Assembly (NCBI GenBank): GCA_009840525.1
Contig: VXNP01000059.1
Location: 1-34,698, forward strand
Origin: Gammaproteobacteria bacterium
GTDB taxonomy: Bacteria; Gemmatimonadota; Gemmatimonadetes; Longimicrobiales; Gaopeijiaceae
Length of the DNA: 34,698 nucleotides
Reading direction: 5' to 3'
The notes beneath the pieces were generated by a model, which saw only the letters and a list, made by a program, of their open reading frames with translations, searched no databases and was not told where the DNA came from. Positions 28,318 to 34,698 of the stretch are shown here, piece after piece (position 1 is the stretch's first letter; every line of letters starts with the position of its first letter). The translations under genes and the position numbers were made by a program.

Positions 28318-28898
28318 GCGTCGCGCCCCCTGGCCGTGTCCGAGAGCGACGACAGATAGTCGTTCACCAGCTCCCGGTCTTGCGGTGCATCCAGACGCTG
28401 CCCGACGAGCCTGGATGCGGCCGCGAGCGCGAGGCCGACGGTCTCCTTGCGGATCGCCTCCAGCACGGCGTCGCGCTCCACTTCGATCTCGCGGCGGGCG
28501 CGCTGGACGATGGCGGCGCTCTCCTGCCGCGCCTTCGCTTCCATCTCACGCCCGAGACGAGCCGCGGCCTCCTTCGCCTCGGCGATGATGTGCTGCGCCT
28601 CGTGGCGCGCCTCGCGCAGTTGCAGCCTGTGCTCGTCGAGCGCGTCGGAGGCTTCCTTGCGCAGCCGTGCTGCGTCGTCGATGGAGCCCTGGATGTTCTG
28701 CTCCCGGGTCTCGAGCGCATTCAGGATCGGACCCCAGGCGAATTTGGCGAGAAGCAGAAGCAGGATCAGGAAGACGATCAGCGCCCACAGGCTCAGACCG
28801 GTGTTGATGTCGAAAAGCCCCATCTCTTCCTGAGCCAGGAGGGATGCGGGAAGGGCGTTGAGTGCTGCCGCCGCGGCAGCCGCCGATAGTGCTCTCAT
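28314..28898 (-). CDS. atpF: F-type ATP synthase subunit b, with signal-like N-terminus
   Basis: The 194-residue stator protein has one membrane helix (LSLWALIVFLILLLLLAKFA) after INTG, then a long charged coiled coil rich in Glu, Arg and Ala to the C-terminus. With ATG 28898, the first 25 residues (MRALSAAAAAAALNALPASL then LAQEE) look like a cleavable signal peptide. An internal ATG at 28823 (MGLFDINTG) with AGGAAG just before it would give a conventional b subunit of 169 residues. The longer form is listed because similar extensions occur in related phyla, but the start is undecided. Confidence 0.88.
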   Translation of the reverse strand: MRALSAAAAAAALNALPASLLAQEEMGLFDINTGLSLWALIVFLILLLLLAKFAWGPILNALETREQNIQGSIDDAARLRKEASDALDEHRLQLREARHEAQHIIAEAKEAAARLGREMEAKARQESAAIVQRARREIEVERDAVLEAIRKETVGLALAAASRLVGQRLDAPQDRELVNDYLSSLSDTARGRDA

Positions 28899-28993
28899 AG
28901 TCGTGACACCAGGGTTCCCGGACGGACCCCCGAACCCGGCGGGATGTGCGATCCGGCGTGGGTGAAGGACACGCCCCGGAGGACGGTTTCTGG

Positions 28994-29338
<345 letters not shown>

Positions 29339-30244
29339 TCAGTGGGCGTGGCGGATCAGGCCGATGAAGACGGCCGAGAGCATGGCGAAGATGTAGGCCT
29401 GCAGGAAGGCCACGAACAACTCGAGGACCATCATCAGCGTGGTGGCCGTCACGGAAGCGCCGGCGACCGCCCATCTTGCGAAGGTGAGCTGCGCGAAGAT
29501 GAAGATGAGGCCCAGGAGAGAGAAAATGAGCGTGTGTCCCGCCGTCATGTTGGCGAAGAGACGGACGGCGAGGGCGAAGGGCTTGGTCAGCTTGCTCACC
29601 ACCTCGACCGGGATCATGACCAGCAGCATGACCGGCTTCATCCACCCGGGAATGCCGGCGGGGACGAAGAAGATGGTGCGCGCGTAGCCCGCTGGACCGA
29701 GGGCGCGGAACCCGGACACTTCGACAACCAGGAAGGTGACGATCGCGAGCACCGCGGTAACGGAGATGTTTCCCGTCGCCGAAGCCCCCCAGGGGACCAG
29801 CCCAAGGAGGTTCATGGTGAGGATGAAGAAAAAGAGCGTCAGAATGTAGGACGTGTACCTGTCGGCGCCCTCGCCGATGTTCTTGCGCACCACCTCGTCC
29901 CGGAAGTAGAGCACCAGCGCTTCGATCGCGTTCGCGAACCCCGACGGCGCTTCGTGCACCTTGCGCCGTCTCGCGGTGCGCCCCACCAGCGTGAACAACA
30001 ACCCGCAGATCACCGCCGCCAGCAACAGGAACACGACGTGCTTGGTGGGCGAAAGGTTGACCGCGAGGGGCCCGAGGTGGAGGGGCTCCCACTCCGGCAG
30101 ATGCCACACCGCACCGAGCGGACCTTCGATTTCGTGGGCATCAACGATGTGGTGCATCAGGGTGCCGCCGAGATCCAGCCCCTCGCCCTCGGCCCCGTGC
30201 GCGGGCGCACCGTGCCCCTCCTGGAGCAGCGCGGTCGCGATCAT
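29339..30244 (-). CDS. atpB: F-type ATP synthase subunit a
   Basis: The 301-residue membrane stator subunit forms the two ion half-channels against the c-ring. The essential Arg is in LAVRLFANMTAGH; FFILTMNLLGLVPW and LFVAFLQAYIFAMLSAVFIG are other conserved segments. A polar N-terminal extension of about 70 residues with His-rich parts (HGAPAHGAEGEG) precedes the first helix (VVFLLLAAVICGLLF), longer than in E. coli but usual for FCB bacteria. ATG 30244 lies 13 bp after the atpI stop. Confidence 0.96.
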   Translation of the reverse strand: MIATALLQEGHGAPAHGAEGEGLDLGGTLMHHIVDAHEIEGPLGAVWHLPEWEPLHLGPLAVNLSPTKHVVFLLLAAVICGLLFTLVGRTARRRKVHEAPSGFANAIEALVLYFRDEVVRKNIGEGADRYTSYILTLFFFILTMNLLGLVPWGASATGNISVTAVLAIVTFLVVEVSGFRALGPAGYARTIFFVPAGIPGWMKPVMLLVMIPVEVVSKLTKPFALAVRLFANMTAGHTLIFSLLGLIFIFAQLTFARWAVAGASVTATTLMMVLELFVAFLQAYIFAMLSAVFIGLIRHAH

Positions 30245-30257
30245 GCAGTCGTCTCCA

Positions 30258-30629
30258 TCAGGCCGCTTCCGCCGCGGATCGCATGCGGGCGGCGAGGAAG
30301 ACCGGCTCGAGCATCAGGAGCACGAAGAAGAACCCGGCACAGCCCAGCAGGGTGGTGGCGGGAGAAAGAGCCGGGAGCAGGGTCACCGCCAGCCCGACGC
30401 CGATCACGATGGCCATGCGAACGACCGCGGCGCCGATCCAGACGACCAGCCCCTCGGCGGGCCGCACCGCGTGCTTGCAGAGCAGGGCGAAGGCCGCCAC
30501 CTGAACCGGAAACGTTATGGCGGCCGCGACCAGGAGACCGGCCCTGCCGGGGCCGTCGAGCCAGGGGAACATCACGCCGTTTGCGGCGGCCAGGATGGCG
30601 AGGGCCGCCCCCGCGTACTTGAGCGTCAT
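30258..30629 (-). CDS. atpI: ATP synthase subunit I-like membrane protein
   Basis: This 123-residue protein has four hydrophobic segments (AALAILAAANGVMF, GLLVAAAITFPVQVAAFALL, VRMAIVIGVGLAVTLLPAL, TLLGCAGFFFVLLMLEPVFL) and short charged ends. Sequence is weakly conserved, but size, topology and position between atpZ and atpB match AtpI, which helps c-ring assembly or Mg uptake. ATG 30629 overlaps the atpZ stop (ATGA). Confidence 0.75.
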   Translation of the reverse strand: MTLKYAGAALAILAAANGVMFPWLDGPGRAGLLVAAAITFPVQVAAFALLCKHAVRPAEGLVVWIGAAVVRMAIVIGVGLAVTLLPALSPATTLLGCAGFFFVLLMLEPVFLAARMRSAAEAA

Positions 30630-30898
30630 CGCTCGTGTTCTTCCCGTTCTCTCTGCCGGCGTGGTTCCAGGACGACGTGGTAGTAGAGGCTGTACAAGCC
30701 CGCGGCCGCTCCGACGAAGGCGCCCAGGACGGTGAAAACCGGGACCGTCCCCAGCCGGTTGTCCAGCCACCAGCCCGCCCACAGGAAGAGCCCGGTCGCG
30801 AGCGCCAGGGTCAGTCCCTGGCCCGCAACGCGGGCTGCATCTGCCCGAGGATTCCACGGATCTCCTGCCGGAGCTCGCGGGGGCTTTTCGTCGCCCAC
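30626..30898 (-). CDS. atpZ: AtpZ/AtpI-family protein, first gene of ATP synthase operon
   Basis: The 90-residue product has a polar Pro-rich start, then two membrane helices (GLTLALATGLFLWAGWWLDN and FTVLGAFVGAAAGLYSLYYH) separated by RLGTVP, the typical AtpZ pattern W-x-D-x-x-x-x-T-x-P. The tail is strongly charged (EPRRQREREEHER). The start is GTG 30898 behind GGGAGG. AtpZ proteins pair with AtpI and affect c-ring assembly or ion uptake. Confidence 0.82.
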   Translation of the reverse strand: MGDEKPPRAPAGDPWNPRADAARVAGQGLTLALATGLFLWAGWWLDNRLGTVPVFTVLGAFVGAAAGLYSLYYHVVLEPRRQREREEHER

Positions 30899-30946
30899 CT
30901 GATCAACCTCCCACCGGTGCGATCCTGCCCCGGAAACAGCCGACAG

Positions 30947-30975
30947 AAGCTAGAAGGTTGGCGCATCCGGCGCAA
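30947..30975 (-). promoter_or_regulatory. Possible promoter of the ATP synthase operon
   Basis: On the minus strand TTGCGC (30970-30975) and TAGCTT (30947-30952) are 17 bp apart, about 50 bp before GTG 30898. The -10 match is weak, so this remains a candidate. Confidence 0.3.
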
Positions 30976-30978
30976 CCT
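30955..30978. repeat. Inverted repeat upstream of atpZ
   Basis: AGGTTGGCGC pairs with GCGCAACCT across the 5-nt loop ATCCG, with one unpaired G. It overlaps the candidate -35 box and spacer, so it could be an operator; chance in GC-rich DNA cannot be excluded. Confidence 0.4.
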
Positions 30979-31151
30979 CCGGAACGCCCCGTTTTCGCTG
31001 ATCCGGGAAGCACGCGCCGGCACCCCTTTTCCACGGCGGCGGCTGGCGCAAGGGGGGCTGGTGCCCGTACCTTCGGCATCGCCCGGCGCGAGCCGGGATC
31101 CTGTCCCGAATATCGGTTTATTCTCGCTAGGCTTGCGGAATCTGCGATCTT

Positions 31152-31172
31152 GCGGATGCGAAGGGCATCCGC
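31152..31172. other. Perfect hairpin in the moxR leader
   Basis: GCGGATGC (31152-31159) pairs with GCATCCGC (31165-31172) around a GAAGG loop, 39 bp before the moxR ATG. No T-tract follows, so it is not an intrinsic terminator in either direction. Confidence 0.4.
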
Positions 31173-31211
31173 CGCCCGTTCCTCGATTCGAACCCGGAGC
31201 TGCAGCCTCAC

Positions 31212-32228
31212 ATGAGAACGCTCGAGAACACGATGGTGGACGATCGCGATCTGCTGCTGCTCGATCGGGTCGGCACGGTCACGCAGGCGCTGCGGAACGA
31301 AGTCGCAAAGCGCATCGTGGGTCAGGAGGCGATCGTGGGCGGGCTTCTCACGGCCCTGCTTGCCAACGGACACGTTCTCCTGGTGGGCGTGCCGGGACTC
31401 GCGAAGACACTGCTGGTCTCGACCCTCGCCGACGCCCTCGACCTGGAGTTCGGCCGCGTCCAGTTCACGCCCGATCTGATGCCCACGGACATCACCGGCA
31501 CCGAGGTGATCGAGGAAGACCGGACTTCCGGGCGGCGGGTGTTCCGCTTCGTGCGCGGACCCATTTTCGCCAACGTAGTGCTCGCGGACGAGATCAACCG
31601 GGCGCCGCCCAAGACCCAGGCGGCGCTCCTGCAGGCCATGCAGGAACGGGCGGTCACGGCATCGGGCGAAACCATGCGCCTCGATCCTCCGTTCTTCGTG
31701 CTTGCGACACAGAATCCCATCGAGCAGGAGGGCACGTATCCTCTTCCGGAAGCGCAGCTTGACCGCTTTATGCTCGAGCTGCGGATCGGCTATCCCGATC
31801 AGCGGGAGGAGGAAGAGATCGCCATGAGGACCACCGGCGCCGACGACGGCCTCATCTCGCCCGTCGTTGCCGCGGGGGAGCTGATCGAGCTCCAGAACCT
31901 GGTGCGGCGCGTGCCCGCTTCGCCGGGCCTCATCTCCTTCGCGGTCCGTCTCGCGCGCGCCACCCGCCCCTCTCCGGACGCGCCGGCGGTCACACGGAAG
32001 TACGTGAGCTGGGGTGCCGGGCCGCGCGCCTCCCAGTTTCTCGTGCTGGGCGCCAAGGCGCGCGCCGCGATGAACGGGGAGGCCATGCCGTCGATCGACG
32101 ACGTGAGCGCCGTGGCAGCCGACGTGCTGGCGCACCGCCTGGTGCTGAACTTCGAGGCGGAAGCCGACAGTCGAGGTACCCACGACATCGTTCGCGAGCT
32201 GCTTGAGGAGAGCCGCCAGTGGAGGTAG
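31212..32228 (+). CDS. MoxR-family AAA+ ATPase
   Basis: This 338-residue chaperone-like ATPase has Walker A GVPGLAKT, Walker B NVVLADEINRAPPKTQAALL, sensor region FFVLATQNPIEQEGTYPLPE and the sensor 2/lid region with YVSWGAGPRASQFLVLGAKA, all typical of MoxR. MoxR proteins usually mature metalloenzymes or surface complexes together with DUF58 and von Willebrand factor A proteins, but none follows here; a CNNM/CBS protein does. ATG 31212 is used; ATG 31233 (MVDDRDLL) is a possible alternative, and neither has a clear ribosome binding site. Confidence 0.93.
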   Translation: MRTLENTMVDDRDLLLLDRVGTVTQALRNEVAKRIVGQEAIVGGLLTALLANGHVLLVGVPGLAKTLLVSTLADALDLEFGRVQFTPDLMPTDITGTEVIEEDRTSGRRVFRFVRGPIFANVVLADEINRAPPKTQAALLQAMQERAVTASGETMRLDPPFFVLATQNPIEQEGTYPLPEAQLDRFMLELRIGYPDQREEEEIAMRTTGADDGLISPVVAAGELIELQNLVRRVPASPGLISFAVRLARATRPSPDAPAVTRKYVSWGAGPRASQFLVLGAKARAAMNGEAMPSIDDVSAVAADVLAHRLVLNFEAEADSRGTHDIVRELLEESRQWR

Positions 32229-32310
32229 ATCCCAGCAGTACCAGCGCTTCCGAGCCTCCGTCAGGCCGGCGGAGCCGACCTGCGGGGGTCGGATCGGCGG
32301 CCGGTTTCCC

Positions 32311-33579
32311 ATGGACGGGAGACCTCCCTTGACTACGATCCTGCTGGGCCTCGGGCTCCTGCTGCTGGTCGGATCGGTGCTGCTGACCGCGGCCCAGACC
32401 GCGTGCGTCACGGTGGGTGAATCGCGCATCCGGACGCTCGTGGACGAGGGCTTCCAGGAGGCCGACAAGCTGTCGCGGCTGCGGGAGGAACCGGGGCGGT
32501 TCCTGGACTCCTACGTGCTCTTCGACACGGTGTTCAACGTGGGCGCCGCCGCGCTGTGGGTGGGAGCGTCCGCCCGGGTTGGGGCGGGTTCCGTGGTGGT
32601 TACCGCCGTCCTGGCCGTCGGCATGGTTCTGGTCGCGGGAGAGCTGGTGCCGCGGGCCGTGGCCCAGGCCAGACCGGTTCGCCTGGCGCTCCTCGGCGCG
32701 CCCGCGTTGCTCCTCCTCGAAAGACTCTCTCGTCCGCTCCTCTACCCCGTGCGGCGATTCGCTCGCTACTGGATCCACCGGCCGGGCGATGAAGGCCGTT
32801 CGGCCCAGGAGCGCGAGGTGAGCGAACTGGCCGAACTGGGTCAGGAGGAAGGCGTCGTGATGCCCGAGGAGCACGAGCTGGCGGAACGGGCCTTTCGCCT
32901 GGACGAGACCACGGCCGGGGACGTGATGACGCCACGCGTATCCATCTTCGCCTGGAGCGACTCGCTGACCCTCGGCGACATCGTCGAACAGCTGCCCGAG
33001 GTGCCGTACTCGCGCGTCCCGGTCTTCGGCGACTCGATCGACGACGTCACCGGCATTCTCTATGTGCGCGAAGCCTATGCCGCCCACTCCGGCGGGCAGG
33101 CGAACGAACGGCTGTCGGAACTCTCGCGCGAGCCCTTCTTCGTCCCCGGTTCCCTGCCCCTGACGCGCCTGCTGCGGGACTTCCAGAGCCGGCGCATCCA
33201 CATGGGCATCGTGGCCGACGAGTTCGGGGGCACCGATGGTCTCGTAACCCTGGAGGATCTGCTCGAGGAGCTGGTCGGCGAGATCGTCGACGAAACCGAT
33301 CCCGCGTCCGAGGCCATCGTGCGCGTCTCCCGCACGGAAGCGATCGTCGAGGGATCCACGGAACTGCGGGAGATCAACTACGCGATGAACGTCTCCCTGC
33401 CCCACCTGGAGCATCGCTCGCTGAACGGGTTTCTGGTGGAAAGGCTTGGCCACGTGCCCGCTCCGGACGAGGAGGTGGTGGTCGCGGGCGTCGATATCCG
33501 GATCGTGGAGGCTTCCGAAACCCAGATCCTGCGCGCACGGCTGCGCAAAGTGCCCGCTGCCGGGGGCGAGGGCGAATAG
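32311..33579 (+). CDS. CNNM/CBS-domain membrane protein (HlyC/CorC family)
   Basis: The product (422 residues from ATG 32311) has an N-terminal CNNM/DUF21 membrane domain with about three helices (TTILLGLGLLLLVGSVLLTA; LFDTVFNVGAAALWVGA; VVVTAVLAVGMVLVAGELVP), a CBS pair starting at GDVMTPRVSIFAWSDSLTLG and running through HMGIVADEFGGTDGLVTLED, and a C-terminal CorC/HlyC domain (SLNGFLVERLGHVPAPDEEV). Family members are linked to Mg/Co efflux. A TTG start at 32329 is equally plausible because GGGAGA (32317-32322) lies 6 nt before it; ATG 32311 lacks a site. The open frame continues upstream to 32203 inside moxR. Confidence 0.9.
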   Translation: MDGRPPLTTILLGLGLLLLVGSVLLTAAQTACVTVGESRIRTLVDEGFQEADKLSRLREEPGRFLDSYVLFDTVFNVGAAALWVGASARVGAGSVVVTAVLAVGMVLVAGELVPRAVAQARPVRLALLGAPALLLLERLSRPLLYPVRRFARYWIHRPGDEGRSAQEREVSELAELGQEEGVVMPEEHELAERAFRLDETTAGDVMTPRVSIFAWSDSLTLGDIVEQLPEVPYSRVPVFGDSIDDVTGILYVREAYAAHSGGQANERLSELSREPFFVPGSLPLTRLLRDFQSRRIHMGIVADEFGGTDGLVTLEDLLEELVGEIVDETDPASEAIVRVSRTEAIVEGSTELREINYAMNVSLPHLEHRSLNGFLVERLGHVPAPDEEVVVAGVDIRIVEASETQILRARLRKVPAAGGEGE

Positions 33580-33583
33580 GGCG

Positions 33584-34114
33584 ATGGCGTTGATTCTGCC
33601 CTTCAACGGGCACACCCCCCAGGTCGCCGAGAGCGCGTTCCTGGCTCCCACGGCGGTCCTCATCGGCGACGTTACGGTGGGAGAGGAGGCCAGCATCTGG
33701 TTCGGCGCGGTGCTGCGGGGGGACAACCCGGAGCACGGCGTCGTCATCGGCGCACGCAGCAACATCCAGGAGAACTGCGTGGTGCACGTGGGCCACTGGG
33801 GTCCCACGGTGGTTGGTGCGGACGTAACCGTCGGCCACGGTGCGAAGTTCGAGAGCTGCGAGATCGGCGACAACACGGTCGTGGGTATGAACGCCGTCAT
33901 CCTGCAGGGGGCGCGGGTGGGCGCCGGCTGCGTCCTGGCCGCGGGAACCGTCGTGCTCGAGGGCGCCGACATCCCCGCGCACAGCCTGGTCGCGGGCGTG
34001 CCCGGGCGGGTCAAGAAAACCTTGGAGGGGGCGTCGGCGAGCTGGGTGGAGGGAGGCGGCGGCCACTACGTGCGGTTGTCGCGGCGGTACATGGAGCAGC
34101 TGGGCCTCAAGTGA
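33584..34114 (+). CDS. Gamma-class carbonic anhydrase-like left-handed beta-helix protein
   Basis: This 176-residue hexapeptide-repeat protein of the YrdA/PaaY/Cam group has FGAVLRGDNPEHGVVIGARSN-type core (key part WFGAVLRGDN), SNIQENCVVHVG with the first His ligand, and VTVGHGAKFESCEIGDN with the second. Where Cam-type enzymes have GHxAxLHG, this protein reads GHGAKFES, so the usual third zinc ligand His is Glu. A C-terminal helix (VRLSRRYMEQLGLK) is as in the family. ATG 33584 follows the CNNM stop by 4 bp. Carbonic anhydrase activity is uncertain. Its stop overlaps the convergent A24 gene by 8 bp. Confidence 0.88.
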   Translation: MALILPFNGHTPQVAESAFLAPTAVLIGDVTVGEEASIWFGAVLRGDNPEHGVVIGARSNIQENCVVHVGHWGPTVVGADVTVGHGAKFESCEIGDNTVVGMNAVILQGARVGAGCVLAAGTVVLEGADIPAHSLVAGVPGRVKKTLEGASASWVEGGGGHYVRLSRRYMEQLGLK

Positions 34115-34698
34115 GCCCGGACAGCCGCAGATACCAGTCGAGGAGGGCCTGCCCCCACCAGAGCGTGATGGCGGCGCCGACCGCCAGGAACACGCCGAGG
34201 GGAACCAGATGGCGGGTTCCAAGCAGCATCCGGAGCTTGAGGTAGGCCAGGAGACCCGCGAGGGCTGCCAGGAATACGGTCAGGACCGCGCCCCACGGGC
34301 CGGTGAACGAACCCACCAGCGCCATCATCTTGACGTCGCCTCCTCCCAGCACGGCTCCCGGGGTCACGGGCGCGGTGGAGTCCGCGTCCTCGCCCAATCC
34401 CTCCACCCAGGCGACCAGGACGGCCAATCCGGCCACGCTGGCCGCCACGGCCGCAGCCACGCCGACCGGCCCGAACCACCATCCGACCAGCACCATCACC
34501 GGAAGGGTCGGCAGCAGCGCCGCCAGCTGGCTGGGCGGCCTCGCCAGGACGCGCACCCCCGGTGCGTCACGAGCCCGCCGGCGACCCTGGGCGTGTTCCC
34601 GGCCGGCCTCCTCCAGCCGGTCGGGGCGAGCGCGCGCGAGCCCCCAGGTGCCCGCCGCGCCCCCCCGCCCCGCGGCCGCCGCCGCCCCGCCCCCCCCC
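34107..34698 (-). CDS. A24-family prepilin peptidase-like protein, partial
   Basis: The C-terminal part is clear: several membrane helices (LPTLPVMVLVGWWFGPVGVA; AVLTVFLAALAGLLAYLKL; LVPLGVFLAVGAAITLWWG) and the GGGDVKMMALVG motif, which contains the second catalytic Asp of type IV prepilin peptidases. The first catalytic Asp motif (usually D-x-x-x-x-x-I/L-P) was not found in the readable part. A GTG at 34556 would give 149 residues, but the frame stays open upstream through a polar Arg/Glu-rich stretch and a G-rich low-complexity end to the window edge. The gene is therefore listed as partial at its 5' end. Confidence 0.7.
   Translation of the reverse strand, partial: GGGGAAAAAGRGGAAGTWGLARARPDRLEEAGREHAQGRRRARDAPGVRVLARPPSQLAALLPTLPVMVLVGWWFGPVGVAAAVAASVAGLAVLVAWVEGLGEDADSTAPVTPGAVLGGGDVKMMALVGSFTGPWGAVLTVFLAALAGLLAYLKLRMLLGTRHLVPLGVFLAVGAAITLWWGQALLDWYLRLSGLT

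Larger units (their letters stand above)
30899..31211. promoter_or_regulatory. Divergent intergenic region between ATP synthase operon and moxR
   Basis: The 313-bp gap holds a candidate minus-strand promoter at 30947-30975 overlapped by an inverted repeat (30955-30978), an AT-richer patch around 31106-31125, and a perfect 8-bp hairpin at 31152-31172 on the moxR side. No small gene or structural RNA was recognised. Confidence 0.5.

Noticed and set aside
31170-31211. Possible tRNA T-arm (GGTTCGAATC-like) on the minus strand before moxR
   Set aside because: The bases flanking the loop do not pair as a T-stem and no acceptor, D or anticodon arms can be drawn.
30958-31215. 85-codon plus-strand frame upstream of moxR
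   Set aside because: No ribosome binding site, Arg/Ala/Ser-rich composition, and it spans the leader hairpin; it looks non-coding.

Overview
This is a high-GC bacterial window that is almost entirely coding. It most likely comes from the Gemmatimonadota or a close FCB-group lineage. That placement is inferred from signal peptides ending in Ala-Gln, a carboxypeptidase-regulatory-domain TonB receptor next to a PorV/PorQ-family barrel and a giant protein with a type IX-like C-terminal domain, a short ATP synthase epsilon subunit, and a b subunit with a signal-like N-terminus. No rRNA, tRNA, insertion sequence, CRISPR array or phage gene was recognised. Both window edges are C/G homopolymer-rich and each cuts through a gene, as contig ends do.

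Layout from left to right. (1) Minus strand 1-853: a partial NYN-domain protein with an OST-HTH/LOTUS domain. (2) Minus-strand operon 5299 to 968: cupin (mannose-6-P isomerase type II-like), secreted HExxH protein, 3-dehydroquinate synthase (aroB) and acyl-CoA ligase, joined by three consecutive 4-bp ATGA overlaps. (3) Minus-strand cluster 16333 to 5456: TonB-dependent receptor, 1346-residue secreted protein with a C-terminal sorting-like domain, PorV/PorQ-like protein, small outer-membrane barrel and large lipoprotein, closed by a strong hairpin terminator at 5389-5437. It has the strongest ribosome binding sites in the window and is the best candidate for a little-described surface or export system. 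(4) Plus strand 16773-18929: class A penicillin-binding protein, convergent with thymidine phosphorylase (minus, 18926-20254); the two share a CTAG that supplies both stop codons. (5) Plus-strand operon 20375-22655: ruvX, mltG, thiE, each overlapping the next. (6) Minus-strand operon 30898 to 22675: a complete F-type ATP synthase in the order atpZ, atpI, atpB, atpE, atpF, atpH, atpA, atpG, atpD, atpC, followed 4 bp later by a PHP phosphoesterase. (7) Plus strand 31212-34114: MoxR AAA+ ATPase, CNNM/CBS membrane protein and gamma-class carbonic anhydrase-like protein. (8) Minus strand 34107 to the window end: an A24 prepilin peptidase-like gene.

Most of the window is housekeeping: energy conservation, cell-wall synthesis, aromatic and thiamine biosynthesis, nucleoside salvage. 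The surface cluster and its upstream TATCGG-repeat region are the main accessory content. Many long opposite-strand reading frames here are GC-driven shadows and were left out.
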